DNA of 52,608 nt from Pseudonocardiaceae bacterium. Its GTDB lineage: Bacteria; Actinomycetota; Actinomycetes; Mycobacteriales; Pseudonocardiaceae. The stretch spans positions 1 through 52,608 of the forward strand of contig WHSY01000027.1 of the NCBI GenBank assembly GCA_009379815.1. The letters are read 5' to 3'. Below, piece by piece: positions 43,815-52,608 of the stretch. The notes under the pieces are model-generated. The model saw only the letters and a program-made list of their open reading frames with translations. It ran no database searches and was not told where the DNA came from. The position numbers and the translations under genes were made by a program. Position 1 is the stretch's first letter. Each line of letters opens with the position of its first letter.

Positions 43815-45428
43815 ATGGATGCACCAGCGTTGAGCAGCAGCTGCGATCCGGGCAGCGAGTCCTTCCGGCGCAACGCCGACGGGCACGCGGCACGGGTCGA
43901 ACAGCTGCGCAAGCACCTGGCCGCGGCGCGGCTCGGCGGGCCCGAGAAGGCGCGCGCCCGCCACGTCGAGCGCGGCAAGCTACTGCCCCGCGACCGGGTC
44001 GACTCGCTGCTCGACCCGGGTTCGCCGTTCCTCGAGCTCTCCCCGCTGGCCGCGCACGACCTCTACGACGGCGAGGCGCCGGGCGCCGGCATCATCACCG
44101 GGATCGGCCGGATCTCCGGGCGGGAGTGCGTGGTGGTCGCCAACGACGCCACGGTCAAGGGCGGCACCTACTACCCGATCACGGTCAAGAAGCACCTGCG
44201 GGCGCAGGAGGTGGCGCTGCACAACCACCTGCCGTGCGTGTACCTGGTCGACTCGGGCGGGGCGTTCCTGCCCCGGCAGGACGAGGTCTTCCCCGACCGC
44301 GAGCATTTCGGCCGGATCTTCTACAACCAGGCCACGATGTCCGCGCGCGGGATACCGCAGATCGCCGCGGTGCTCGGCTCGTGCACCGCCGGCGGCGCCT
44401 ACGTCCCGGCGATGAGCGACGAGGCCGTCATCGTCCGCAACCAGGGCACGATCTTCCTGGGCGGCCCGCCACTGGTGAAGGCCGCGACCGGCGAGGAGGT
44501 CAGCGCGGAGGATCTCGGCGGCGGTGCCGTGCACTCCCGGATCTCCGGGGTCACCGACCATCTCGCCGAGGACGACGCGCACGCGCTGCAACTGGTCCGC
44601 TCCATCGTCTCCACGCTGGGGCCGCGCTCGCCACGCCCGTGGGCCGTCGGACCCACCGTCGACCCTGCCGTCGACCCCGGCGAGCTCTACGGCGCGGTGC
44701 CCACCGACTCCCGCACGCAGTACGACGTGCGCGAGGTGATCGCACGGATCGTCGACGGCAGCAGCTTCGCCGAGTTCAAGCGCGAGTACGGGTCCACACT
44801 GGTCACCGGGTTCGCCCGCATCCACGGCCACCCGGTCGGCATCATCGCCAACAACGGGATCCTGTTCTCGGAGTCGGCACTCAAGGGCGCGCACTTCATC
44901 GAGCTGTGCGACCAGCGGTCGATCCCGCTGGTGTACCTGCAGAACATCTCCGGGTTCATGGTGGGTCGCGAGTACGAGGCCGGGGGGATCGCCAAGCACG
45001 GCGCCAAGATGGTGACGGCGACGGCCTGCGCACGGGTGCCCAAGTTCACCGTCGTGATCGGCGGCTCGTTCGGCGCCGGGAACTACTCGATGTGCGGCCG
45101 GGCCTATTCCCCCCGCTTCCTGTGGATGTGGCCCAACGCCCGCATCTCGGTGATGGGCGGGGAGCAGGCGTCCTCCGTGCTCGCCACGGTGCGCCGCGAC
45201 CAGCTCGCGGCCAGTGGCCAGGAGTGGTCGGCCGACGAGGAAGCCGAGTACACCCGCCCGATCCGCGAGCAGTACGAGGAGCAGGGCAACCCCTACTACG
45301 CGACCGCGCGGCTGTGGGACGACGGCGTGATCGACCCCGCCGATACCCGCACGGTGCTCGGACTGGGGCTGTCCGCGGCCGCGAACGCGCCGCTCGACCC
45401 CATCCGCTACGGCGTCTTCCGGATGTGA
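43815..45428 (+). CDS. Methylcrotonyl-CoA carboxylase-like carboxyltransferase (AccD1-like)
   Basis: A 537-residue carboxyltransferase subunit. Typical segments are [74 protein letters not shown] and [16 protein letters not shown]. The gene order carboxyltransferase, biotin carboxylase, acyl-CoA dehydrogenase equals accD1-accA1-fadE19 of mycobacteria, which acts on 3-methylcrotonyl-CoA in leucine breakdown. The ATG at 43815 begins [15 protein letters not shown]. Confidence 0.9.
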   Translation: MDAPALSSSCDPGSESFRRNADGHAARVEQLRKHLAAARLGGPEKARARHVERGKLLPRDRVDSLLDPGSPFLELSPLAAHDLYDGEAPGAGIITGIGRISGRECVVVANDATVKGGTYYPITVKKHLRAQEVALHNHLPCVYLVDSGGAFLPRQDEVFPDREHFGRIFYNQATMSARGIPQIAAVLGSCTAGGAYVPAMSDEAVIVRNQGTIFLGGPPLVKAATGEEVSAEDLGGGAVHSRISGVTDHLAEDDAHALQLVRSIVSTLGPRSPRPWAVGPTVDPAVDPGELYGAVPTDSRTQYDVREVIARIVDGSSFAEFKREYGSTLVTGFARIHGHPVGIIANNGILFSESALKGAHFIELCDQRSIPLVYLQNISGFMVGREYEAGGIAKHGAKMVTATACARVPKFTVVIGGSFGAGNYSMCGRAYSPRFLWMWPNARISVMGGEQASSVLATVRRDQLAASGQEWSADEEAEYTRPIREQYEEQGNPYYATARLWDDGVIDPADTRTVLGLGLSAAANAPLDPIRYGVFRM

Positions 45429-45431
45429 ACA

Positions 45432-45454
45432 CCCGGGGGGCTCCGCCCCCCGGG
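45432..45454. other. Strong GC hairpin between carboxyltransferase and biotin carboxylase genes
   Basis: CCCGGGGGGC at 45432-45441 pairs perfectly with GCCCCCCGGG at 45445-45454 over a 3-base loop, four bases after the stop and 20 bases before the next start. It may trim transcription or protect an RNA end between the subunit genes. Confidence 0.6.
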
Positions 45455-45473
45455 GACCCCCCGAAGGAGCAGC

Positions 45474-47483
45474 GTGTTCGACACCGTCCTGATCGCCAAC
45501 CGCGGCGAGATCGCCGTCCGCGTCATCCGCACGCTTCGCGCGCTGGGCATCCGCTCGGTCGCCGTCTACAGCGACGCCGACGCGGACGCGAGGCACGTGC
45601 ACGAGGCCGATGTCTCGGTCCACATCGGACCGACCGTGGCCGCCGAGAGCTACCTGTCGATCGAGCGCATCGTCGACGCGGCGCTGCGCACCGGCGCGCA
45701 GGCCGTGCATCCGGGCTACGGGTTCCTCGCCGAGAACGCGGGATTCGCCCGCGCCTGCGCCGATGCCGGCCTCGCCTTCGTCGGTCCACCGGCCGCGGCG
45801 ATCGAGACGATGGGTGACAAGATCCGCGCCAAGCAGACGGTCGCCGCGGCAGGCGTTCCCGTCGTGCCCGGCCGCAGCGAGCCCGGACTGTCCGATGCGG
45901 ACCTCGTCGCCGCGGCCGGGGAGATCGGCTACCCGGTGCTGCTCAAGCCGTCCGCGGGCGGCGGCGGCAAGGGCATGCGGCGGGTGGACGATCCCGGCGC
46001 GCTGCGCGAGGCGATCGCCGGCGCCCGGCGCGAGGCCCGCGGCGCGTTCGGCGACGACACGCTGCTGCTCGAGCGGTTCGTGGCCGACCCGCGCCACATC
46101 GAGATCCAGGTGCTCGCCGATGCCCACGGCACGGTCGTGCACCTGGGTGAGCGGGAGTGCAGCCTGCAGCGCCGCCATCAGAAGATCGTCGAGGAGGCGC
46201 CCTCGCCGCTGCTACCGAAGTTCGGGGACGGAGAGGTGACGCGGCAGCGGATGGGCAGCGCGGCCGTCGAGGCGGCGCGTGCCGTCGGCTACACCGGCGC
46301 CGGGACCGTCGAGTTCATCGTGTCCGCTGCCGCCCCCGGTGAGTTCTTCTTTCTGGAGACCAACACCCGGCTGCAGGTCGAGCACCCCGTCACCGAGCTG
46401 GTCACCGGGTACGACCTGGTGGAGATGCAGCTGCGGGTCGCAGCGGGCGAGGCGCTGCCGTTGCGGCAGCAGGACGTGGCGCTGCACGGCCACGCCGTCG
46501 AGGCCCGGATCTATGCTGAGACCGTGTCGTTGCGGGAGGGTGCCCGCGGCTTCCTGCCCACCGGCGGCCGGGTGCTCGCGCTGGCCGAGCCCGAGGGGCC
46601 CGGGATCCGGGTCGACTCCGGGCTGGCGGAGGGCACCGAGGTCGGCGGCGCCTACGACCCGATGCTCGCCAAGGTGATCGCGCACGGCCCGGACCGCTCC
46701 ACCGCACTGCGCCGGCTCGACGGTGCGCTGGCCCGCACCACCGTGCTCGGCGTCGGCACCAACACCGCGTTCCTGCGCGCGCTGCTGCGCCATCCCGACG
46801 TCGCAGCGGGGCGGCTCGACACCGGCCTGGTCGAACGCCACCTCGACGACCTCGTCGACACCGGCGTCCCCGACGAGGTCTACGCCGCCGCCGCGCTGGA
46901 ACGGCTGCTCGCGCTCGAGCCGGCCGGTCCGGTCGTCGACCCCTGGGAGATCCCCGGTGGCTGGCGGCTCGGCGAACCCGCGCGGAGCACCTGGCGAATC
47001 GGGGCTGCCGGGCACGACGGCGTCGATGTCCGCATCCGCGGTCGCGCCGCGGCGGCACAGGTCGCCGTCGGCGACGCCGACCCGCTGCCCGCCGCGATCC
47101 GACGCAACGGGCACGGCCTGGAGGTCGGCTACGGGCGCAGCACCCGCCATTACGCCTGCGCGCGGGAGCACGACGTGTGCTGGCTGGGGCACGACGGGCG
47201 CAGCTGGGCGCTGACCGAGTCCGAACCGCTGGCCGCCGCCCGCGCCGAGGCCACCTCGCCCGTCGACGGCGTGCTGCGCAGCCCGATGCCAGGCACCGTG
47301 CTCACCGTCTCCGCAGCGACCGGCGACACTGTGCTGGCAGGACAGCCGCTGCTGGTCGTCGAGGCCATGAAGATGGAGCACACCATCGCCGCACCCATCG
47401 ACGGCGTCGTGGACCTGCACGTCCGGACCGGGCAGCAGGTCGCCGTCGACGCCGTCCTCGTCTCCGTCAACCCCCAGGAGTGA
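45474..47483 (+). CDS. Methylcrotonyl-CoA carboxylase-like biotin carboxylase/BCCP subunit (AccA1-like)
   Basis: A 669-residue biotin carboxylase with biotinyl domain. It has [20 protein letters not shown], the ATP-grasp loop [25 protein letters not shown] and biotin-lysine 633 in EAMKMEH. Unlike the carboxylase at 35831-37864 it has no repeat insertions; the loop there is [10 protein letters not shown] between AAGEAL and GHAVEA. The GTG at 45474 has an AAGGAG box. It works with the preceding carboxyltransferase. Confidence 0.93.
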   Translation: MFDTVLIANRGEIAVRVIRTLRALGIRSVAVYSDADADARHVHEADVSVHIGPTVAAESYLSIERIVDAALRTGAQAVHPGYGFLAENAGFARACADAGLAFVGPPAAAIETMGDKIRAKQTVAAAGVPVVPGRSEPGLSDADLVAAAGEIGYPVLLKPSAGGGGKGMRRVDDPGALREAIAGARREARGAFGDDTLLLERFVADPRHIEIQVLADAHGTVVHLGERECSLQRRHQKIVEEAPSPLLPKFGDGEVTRQRMGSAAVEAARAVGYTGAGTVEFIVSAAAPGEFFFLETNTRLQVEHPVTELVTGYDLVEMQLRVAAGEALPLRQQDVALHGHAVEARIYAETVSLREGARGFLPTGGRVLALAEPEGPGIRVDSGLAEGTEVGGAYDPMLAKVIAHGPDRSTALRRLDGALARTTVLGVGTNTAFLRALLRHPDVAAGRLDTGLVERHLDDLVDTGVPDEVYAAAALERLLALEPAGPVVDPWEIPGGWRLGEPARSTWRIGAAGHDGVDVRIRGRAAAAQVAVGDADPLPAAIRRNGHGLEVGYGRSTRHYACAREHDVCWLGHDGRSWALTESEPLAAARAEATSPVDGVLRSPMPGTVLTVSAATGDTVLAGQPLLVVEAMKMEHTIAAPIDGVVDLHVRTGQQVAVDAVLVSVNPQE

Positions 47484-47488
47484 GACCG

Positions 47489-48643
47489 ATGCTCGACCAC
47501 CGGCTACCCGACGAGTACGAGGCACTGCGCAAGACCGTCGCGGAGTTCGCCCACGAGCAGGTCGCCCCGGTGATCGGTGGCTGCTACGAGCGCGAGGAGT
47601 TCCCCTACGACCTCGTCGCGCAGATGGGGCGGATGGGGCTGTTCGGGCTGCCGTTCCCCGAGGACTACGACGGCATGGGCGGCGACTTCTTCGCACTGTG
47701 CCTGGCGCTCGAGGAACTCGCGCGGGTCGACTCCTCGGTGGCCATCACCCTCGAAGCCGGCGTGTCGCTCGGGGCGATGCCGGTGTTCCGGTTCGGCACC
47801 GAAGCGCAGCGCCGCGAGTGGCTGCCGTCGCTGTGCCGCGGCGAGAAGCTCGCCGCGTTCGGGCTCACCGAGCCGGGTGGCGGCTCCGACGCCGGTGCCA
47901 CCCGCACCACCGCGAAGGTCGATGGCGGCGACTGGGTCATCAACGGCTCCAAGGCGTTCATCACCAACTCCGGCACCGACATCACGTCGCTGGTCACCGT
48001 CACCGCCGTGACGGGGCAACGCGAGGTCGGGCGCAAGGACATCTCGGCGATCCTCGTCCCGGCCGGCACCCCCGGTTTCGCCGTCGCGCCCAAGTACTCC
48101 AAGGTCGGCTGGAACGCCTCCGACACCCGCGAGCTGTCCTTTGCCGACTGCCGGGTGCCGGAGGCGAACCTGCTCGGCGAGCTCGGTCGGGGCTACGCGC
48201 AGTTCCTGCAGATCCTCGACGAGGGTCGAATCGCGATCGCCGCGGTCGGTGTCGGTCTGGCGCAGGGCTGTGTCGACGAATGCGTGCGCTACGCGGGTGA
48301 GCGCGAGACGTTCGGCCACCCGATAGGGCACCACCAGGCGATCCAGTTCAAGATCGCCGACATGGCAGCGCGGGTGCACACCGCGCGACTGGCCTACTAC
48401 GACGCGGCCAGCAGGCTGCTGCGCGGCGAGCCGTTCAAGAAGGAGGCGGCGATCGCCAAGCTGGTGTCCTCCAACGCCGCGATGGACAACGCCCGCGACG
48501 CGACGCAGATCTTCGGTGGTTACGGGTTCATGAACGAGTTCCCGGTCGGCCGCTTCTACCGCGACGCCAAGATCCTCGAGATCGGCGAGGGCACCTCCGA
48601 GGTACAGCGCATGCTCATCGCCCGACAGCTCGGCGTCGTCTGA
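47489..48643 (+). CDS. Acyl-CoA dehydrogenase (isovaleryl/FadE19-like)
   Basis: A 384-residue acyl-CoA dehydrogenase. It shows FGLTEPGGGSDAGATRTTA, KVGWNASDTRELSFADCRVP, and the C-terminal ATQIFGGYGFMNEFPVGRFY, then RDAKI, with the likely catalytic Glu in NEFP. In the leucine pathway the matching enzyme oxidises isovaleryl-CoA or a related branched acyl-CoA just before the carboxylase step. The ATG at 47489 lies five bases after the biotin carboxylase stop. Confidence 0.9.
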   Translation: MLDHRLPDEYEALRKTVAEFAHEQVAPVIGGCYEREEFPYDLVAQMGRMGLFGLPFPEDYDGMGGDFFALCLALEELARVDSSVAITLEAGVSLGAMPVFRFGTEAQRREWLPSLCRGEKLAAFGLTEPGGGSDAGATRTTAKVDGGDWVINGSKAFITNSGTDITSLVTVTAVTGQREVGRKDISAILVPAGTPGFAVAPKYSKVGWNASDTRELSFADCRVPEANLLGELGRGYAQFLQILDEGRIAIAAVGVGLAQGCVDECVRYAGERETFGHPIGHHQAIQFKIADMAARVHTARLAYYDAASRLLRGEPFKKEAAIAKLVSSNAAMDNARDATQIFGGYGFMNEFPVGRFYRDAKILEIGEGTSEVQRMLIARQLGVV

Positions 48644-48710
48644 CCGTTCAGCCCGATCGCAACGACCGAGCCGGTGGAGACCACGGGCCGCGGCGGTGCG
48701 GGCGACCCTC

Positions 48711-49544
48711 CTACTTCGCAGTCGTACCGGCATCGACCAGCATGGTGGTGCCGGTGACGTACCGCGACTCATCGGAGGCGAGCCAGAGCACGGCGTTGCT
48801 GATGTCATTGACCTCGACCCACGGAATGGGCAGGCTGTTCATCTCCGTGAGGAGGGCCATGAACTCTTCCCTCGTCGGATTCGAGGACTCCGGAAGGAAC
48901 ATCTCGTAGACGGTCTCGTTCTGTACCATGTCCGTCGCGACGAAGGTCGGGTTGACCGTGTTCACTCGAATCCAGTGTGGTGCCAGCTCGTTGGCCAGAT
49001 TACGCATGATCCCGACGACTCCGTGTTTGGCGGCAGCATAATGAACAAGATTTCCTGGGGGCCCCTTGACACCGTAAATGGAACTGGTGATGATGATCGA
49101 TCCGCCCTGACCGCGCTCTACCATGGAAGGTAACGCCGCCCGCACCGTGTACCACACCCCGGAGAGGTTCGTGTCGATCATGTCCTCCCAGGTATCCTTC
49201 GTCATCTCCCATGCCGGCTCAAAGCTCCCGATGCCGGCGTTGGCACATATGATGTCGATGTGGCCGAACTCGCTGAGGCCCTCGTCGACGACGGCCTCGA
49301 GACGGCCATAGTCACGGACATCGGCCTCCCGGGTGACGATACGACGATCGAGATCCTCGACTTGCCGCGCTGTCTCCGCCAGATCTTCGGGAGCGGCCAT
49401 CGCGTACGGCACCGACTCGATTTGTCGGTTGATGTCGACCGCGACGATATCTGCTCCCTCGCGGGCGAGTGTCACCGCGTGTGAGCGGCCCTGGCCCCGT
49501 GCTGCCCCCGTGATGAATGCGACCTTGCCGTCCAATCGACCCAT
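48711..49544 (-). CDS. Mycofactocin-coupled SDR family oxidoreductase
   Basis: A 277-residue SDR that starts GRLDGKVAFITGAARGQGRS and continues HAVTLAREGADIVAVD. This start is the mark of the mycofactocin-coupled SDR family, which holds its nicotinamide tightly and re-oxidises it through mycofactocin. The catalytic residues are Ser in ITSSIYG and Tyr-x3-Lys in YAAAKHG. The extra loop near residue 215 (TVYEMFLPESSNPTREEF) is also family-typical. The ATG at 49544 has an AGAAGGAGG-like box. The base composition is clearly lower in GC than the neighbours, suggesting later arrival. Confidence 0.88.
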   Translation of the reverse strand: MGRLDGKVAFITGAARGQGRSHAVTLAREGADIVAVDINRQIESVPYAMAAPEDLAETARQVEDLDRRIVTREADVRDYGRLEAVVDEGLSEFGHIDIICANAGIGSFEPAWEMTKDTWEDMIDTNLSGVWYTVRAALPSMVERGQGGSIIITSSIYGVKGPPGNLVHYAAAKHGVVGIMRNLANELAPHWIRVNTVNPTFVATDMVQNETVYEMFLPESSNPTREEFMALLTEMNSLPIPWVEVNDISNAVLWLASDESRYVTGTTMLVDAGTTAK

Positions 49545-49670
49545 GATGTGACCTCCTTCTGACGGGCGGCGGGAGGTGAGAACTCCGCCGCCGCCCTGAA
49601 TCTGCAGCGACAACATCTGCTTGTCACTCAGGCTTAACACCCGCTGTCGCCCCCGTCAACCCTCCGACTA

Positions 49671-50543
49671 TTACGCCGAAGCGGTCGGATCAGCGGTGAG
49701 GAAGCGCCGAATCCTGTCAGCGATCCCAGCATAGTCGGCGGCGAACCAGATGAAATGGCTGTCGGACCCGCTCACGACGAGTTCCGCGCGCTGCACGCCT
49801 GCAGCAAGCGATTCGGCGTGTCGAAACGGGACTGAACCATCCTTGCGGCTTGCGATGACGAGTGTCGGTTGAGTCACCTCGGAGGTGACATCCATCGCGG
49901 CTCCGAGGTCGTTGATGAAGCCACGTCCCGACCGCATCCGGGAGAACAGCGCAACCAGTGCCGCCCGATCTTCATCGCTGAGAGCGGCGAGGACGGTGCG
50001 CGCCGGCTCGGTAGACAGGTCGTGCAGCAGCAATCGCAGGGCAGCCGTCGGAGCGAGACGCATGAAGGCACGCACCGCACCCCACGTCACCTTCTCGGTA
50101 GCACCGTTGAAAGCGACCTTCGCGGCGGCGCGCGTACGGCGGTCGGGCCAGGGCCCGAATCCGACAGCGCTCTCGAGGATGAGCCGATGCACGAGCGCTG
50201 GATATCGTGCCGCCATCGTGAGCCCGGTCCGGCCCCCGGCCGATATGCCCACCACAGCCGCTACGTCATCGAGGCCGAGGTAATGGCAGAGTTCGCGGAC
50301 CACGCCCGCGAAGCCGCTCGGTGACGTGCCGGTCGATAGCGGAGTACGGCCGTAACCGGGACGAGACGGCACCAGCACGGAGTAGCCGAGAGCCGTGAAG
50401 ACGGCCTCGCCGAGCGCGAGACCGGCACGCATATGTCCACCGTGAAACACGATGACGGTGGCGTCGGAGTGCCGTTCCAGCCTGTACTCGACCGGACCCA
50501 GGCCCAGGGACGCCATGGCCGTGGGGCGTTCCGGACCGGCCAT
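49671..50543 (-). CDS. Alpha/beta hydrolase
   Basis: A 290-residue alpha/beta hydrolase with the oxyanion region VFHGGHM, nucleophile Ser in VVGISAGGRTG, acid Asp in SRKDGSVPF and the His in SDSHFIWF. It may be an esterase, lipase or C-C bond hydrolase; the substrate is not clear. Like the SDR gene next to it, the GC content is below that of the rest of the window. The two genes may form one transferred unit, with this gene upstream of the SDR on the minus strand. Confidence 0.85.
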   Translation of the reverse strand: MAGPERPTAMASLGLGPVEYRLERHSDATVIVFHGGHMRAGLALGEAVFTALGYSVLVPSRPGYGRTPLSTGTSPSGFAGVVRELCHYLGLDDVAAVVGISAGGRTGLTMAARYPALVHRLILESAVGFGPWPDRRTRAAAKVAFNGATEKVTWGAVRAFMRLAPTAALRLLLHDLSTEPARTVLAALSDEDRAALVALFSRMRSGRGFINDLGAAMDVTSEVTQPTLVIASRKDGSVPFRHAESLAAGVQRAELVVSGSDSHFIWFAADYAGIADRIRRFLTADPTASA

Positions 50544-50599
50544 CGAAGTACCCTTTCACGCCGGGAGCCCAGAGTTGGGGCCGCCGGGCGGTAGGCACG

Positions 50600-52156
50600 C
50601 TAGTGTCCGAGCGTGCGGCGCAGCGCGGCTGCCACCGCGCCGGGTGCCGGTGATGGGAGCGCGGCGGCGATGTGGGCGTCCGGGCGCAGCACCCAGACCT
50701 CACCGTCGCGGGCGTCGAGCGCTTCGGCCAGCGCGGCGTCGACGTCGATCGCGTCGAGCGCGTGCACCGCGACCGGCGCGCGGACCGCAGTACCCGCCTC
50801 GGCGCGCAGCGGTTCGGGCTCGACGCCGGGCCCGGCGAGCACGGTGAACCCGCTACGGGCCAGCCGGCGCGATCGGCCCTGCACGCGCAGCGGCACGTCG
50901 GGCACGATCACGCCCGGGCAGCTGGGTGGGGAGGTGCCGCGCGGCGGGCGACCGGGAAACGGCCGGGTCCGTTCCGGCGTGGTCAGCGGTGAGTCGGCGT
51001 AGGCGAACGGTTCGGACAGCCGCCCGGAGTCGACCTCGGCGCGTGCGGCCGGGTCGGTGACCGCGCGGTCGAGCACGTCACGGCGATGCCGCCGTGCCGC
51101 CTCGTCCGGCGGCACGAGGAACCGCATCGTCGCGCTGGTGATCTCGGCGTTCTCGACGGCCGCGGCGTGGCGCTCGGCGTGGTAGCTGTCCAGCAGCGCC
51201 TCACCACCCGAGCCCCGCAGCGCCGCAGCGACCTTCCAGGCGGCGTTCTCGGCGTCGGCGACCCCGGAGTTGAGCCCGCGGGCGCCGAACGGCGCGTAGA
51301 GATGCGCGGCATCGCCTGCCAGCAGCACCCTGCCGGTACCCATCCGGTCGGCCAGCAGGGTGTGAAACCGGTACACCGAGTGCCACACGATCTCGTAGTG
51401 CCGTTGCCCGACCACCTGCCGAATGCGGGCGTCGAGCGCGCCGCAGGCCCGTTCGGCGTCGAGGTCGAAGTCCGGCGGAACCTGCCAGTCGATCCGGTAG
51501 GTCGAGTCCGGGCAGGGGTGGACGAGCACCTGCCGACCGGGGTTGGCCGACGGGTCGAAGTGGAATCGCCGCTCGGCTTCCCACCCGGGCAGCTCGGCGC
51601 GGATGTCGCAGATGAGGAAGCGGTCGTCGAAGCTGCGGCCGTTGAAGGAGATCCCGAGCGCGTCGTGCAACGGCCCGGCCTGCGCCCCCGCGCAGACCAG
51701 CACGTAGCGGGCCCGGATCGGCTCGTCCCGGCAGCGCAGCGTGACCCCCTCCGCGTCCTCGGCGAGGTCTGTCACCTGGTGGTCCCAGCGCACCTCGATC
51801 GACGGGGTCGCCGCGATGCGCTCGTCGAGGATCTCCTCGGTGCGCGACTGCGAGATGTTCACGAACGGCGGGAACGGCGACCGGCCGCGGTCGGCCAGCG
51901 TCAGCGCGAACAGTTCACGGTCGCGGTAGTAGGTGCGCGCGGTGGTCCAGGTGACTCCCTCGGCCGCGATCTGCTCCCCCGCGCCGACCACGTCCCAGAT
52001 GTCGAGCACGTCGCGCTGCTGGCAGATCGCCCGCGAGCCCACCGCGTCCCGGCGCGGCCGACCGTCGAGCACGAGCACCGGCAGTCCCCATCGCGCGAGC
52101 AGCAGCGCCGCGGTCTGGCCGACCGGGCCGGCGCCGATCACCACGACGGGTCTCAT
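50600..52156 (-). CDS. FAD-dependent aromatic-type monooxygenase
   Basis: A 518-residue flavoprotein monooxygenase of the p-hydroxybenzoate hydroxylase type. The FAD motif RPVVVIGAGPVGQTAALLLA opens the protein, and GRVLLAGDAAHLYAPFGARG is the second FAD motif with the conserved GD. A C-terminal thioredoxin-like part follows, as in MhpA/PheA-like enzymes. It hydroxylates an aromatic or similar ring with NAD(P)H and oxygen; the substrate is unknown. The ATG at 52156 overlaps the stop of the MBL-fold fragment (ATGA). Confidence 0.88.
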   Translation of the reverse strand: MRPVVVIGAGPVGQTAALLLARWGLPVLVLDGRPRRDAVGSRAICQQRDVLDIWDVVGAGEQIAAEGVTWTTARTYYRDRELFALTLADRGRSPFPPFVNISQSRTEEILDERIAATPSIEVRWDHQVTDLAEDAEGVTLRCRDEPIRARYVLVCAGAQAGPLHDALGISFNGRSFDDRFLICDIRAELPGWEAERRFHFDPSANPGRQVLVHPCPDSTYRIDWQVPPDFDLDAERACGALDARIRQVVGQRHYEIVWHSVYRFHTLLADRMGTGRVLLAGDAAHLYAPFGARGLNSGVADAENAAWKVAAALRGSGGEALLDSYHAERHAAAVENAEITSATMRFLVPPDEAARRHRRDVLDRAVTDPAARAEVDSGRLSEPFAYADSPLTTPERTRPFPGRPPRGTSPPSCPGVIVPDVPLRVQGRSRRLARSGFTVLAGPGVEPEPLRAEAGTAVRAPVAVHALDAIDVDAALAEALDARDGEVWVLRPDAHIAAALPSPAPGAVAAALRRTLGH

Positions 52157-52419
52157 CGCTGTAGCTGGTCCCAGACCTCGCGGTCGCGCTCCGTGGTCCA
52201 GATCCGCGGGCGCTCGATCCCGGACAGCTCGTCCCAGCAGCGCGAGACATCGAACGGCAAGGTGTGCTCGAAGATCGGCCATTGGCCGTACTCCGGCGCG
52301 AGCGCGCCATGGCTGGCGTCGAATGCCTCCTGCAGCGAGCCACCGCGCCCGTGCACCGCGCCGACCTCGCCCAGCATGACGTCGAGGAAGTGACGGGTCT
52401 GCGCGATCGCCGCATCCAC
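52153..52419 (-). pseudogene. MBL-fold metallohydrolase, C-terminal fragment
   Basis: About 88 residues match the end of an MBL-fold hydrolase often encoded beside such monooxygenases: FLDVMLGEVGAVHGRGGSLQ, then APEYGQWPIFEHTLPFDVSR and RPRIWTTERDREVWDQLQ. The N-terminal metal-binding HxHxDH domain is missing; upstream of residue VDAAIAQT the sequence turns into a transposase frame. The gene was evidently cut by an insertion or deletion. It still overlaps the monooxygenase start by four bases. Confidence 0.7.
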
Positions 52420-52426
52420 CCCGCCC

Positions 52427-52608
52427 CGGCCGCGCGCCACGGCGCCCCGGCCGCCGCTTGGGGGCCGGCGCCCAGAGCGCCGCATCCAGACGCAGCCGAC
52501 TGATGATGTCCACGTTGGCGGGGCGCTCCTCCAAGATCGTGCGGCCGGCATAGGCACTGTCGACCGCCAGGTAGATCGTCCGGCCCGGCGACCACTCCGC
52601 CACCATCC
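52427..52608 (-). mobile_element. IS transposase fragment at the right window edge
   Basis: The frame entering from the right edge encodes RTIYLAVDSAYAGRTILEER, then PANVDIISRLRLDAALW and KRRPGRRGARP. This resembles the central part of DDE transposases of the IS701 type, with the catalytic Asp in AVDSAYAGR. It ends at about 52427 and runs into the MBL-fold fragment, so the 3' part of the transposase is missing too. The rest lies beyond the window. Confidence 0.6.

Noticed and set aside
43980-46178. A 732-residue minus-strand open frame.
   Set aside because: It is antisense to the carboxyltransferase and biotin carboxylase genes, both of which are complete and recognisable.
1-52608. tRNA, rRNA, prophage or replication-origin features.
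   Set aside because: I saw no cloverleaf-like sequence with a T-loop, no rRNA segment, no phage structural genes and no dnaA-box cluster. A covariance-model scan would be needed to exclude small RNAs fully.

Overview
This window comes from a very GC-rich actinobacterium, most likely of the family Pseudonocardiaceae (Pseudonocardia-like). The evidence is GTG-rich starts, ClpC1, CarD, DisA, the mycothiol enzyme MshB, an NDMA-type alcohol dehydrogenase, a mycofactocin-type SDR, and a 13E12-family HNH protein. The species cannot be fixed from the sequence alone.

Left part (1-11.6 kb): this is the conserved actinobacterial block known from mycobacteria as clpC1-mhuD-mutY-disA-radA-lpqE-carD-ispD-ispF-cysS. 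ClpC1 enters from the left edge and ends at a strong hairpin. A run on the minus strand reads lipoprotein, RadA, a homocysteine methyltransferase-like protein, DisA, MutY and the MhuD-like protein. CarD, IspD and IspF run on the plus strand. A VWA-MoxR-alcohol dehydrogenase set follows on the minus strand, and then a cysS gene that is cut off and joined to pieces of two other genes near 11.5 kb.

Middle (12-26 kb): an accessory region. It holds a DUF427 protein, an AurF-like diiron oxygenase with a TetR regulator and operator, a NUDIX hydrolase and MshB, a FabG-like SDR followed by a LuxR remnant, and a 13E12 HNH endonuclease. A three-gene unit (GGAD-repeat peptide, JmjC-like cupin oxygenase, sucrase/ferredoxin-like protein) lies at 20.3-22.7 kb and is the best candidate for an undescribed system. 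An SDR, a membrane metallophosphoesterase and a DUF488 protein follow.

Right part (26-52.6 kb): glutamate synthase GltBD, a flavoprotein dehydrogenase, then an acyl-CoA metabolism island. The island has two acyl-CoA carboxylase operons, each with an acyl-CoA dehydrogenase and a TetR regulator. A fused NDP-forming acyl-CoA synthetase lies between them. The second operon resembles the leucine/3-methylcrotonyl-CoA set accD1-accA1-fadE19. The right end has a lower-GC pair (mycofactocin-type SDR and alpha/beta hydrolase), an FAD monooxygenase, and an MBL-fold fragment abutting a transposase fragment.

Several families of short palindromic repeats are scattered through the window. One, a 40-bp element with a 16-8-16 layout, occurs three times. 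Its third copy lies in frame inside a biotin carboxylase gene, which also carries an in-frame 33-bp tandem insertion.
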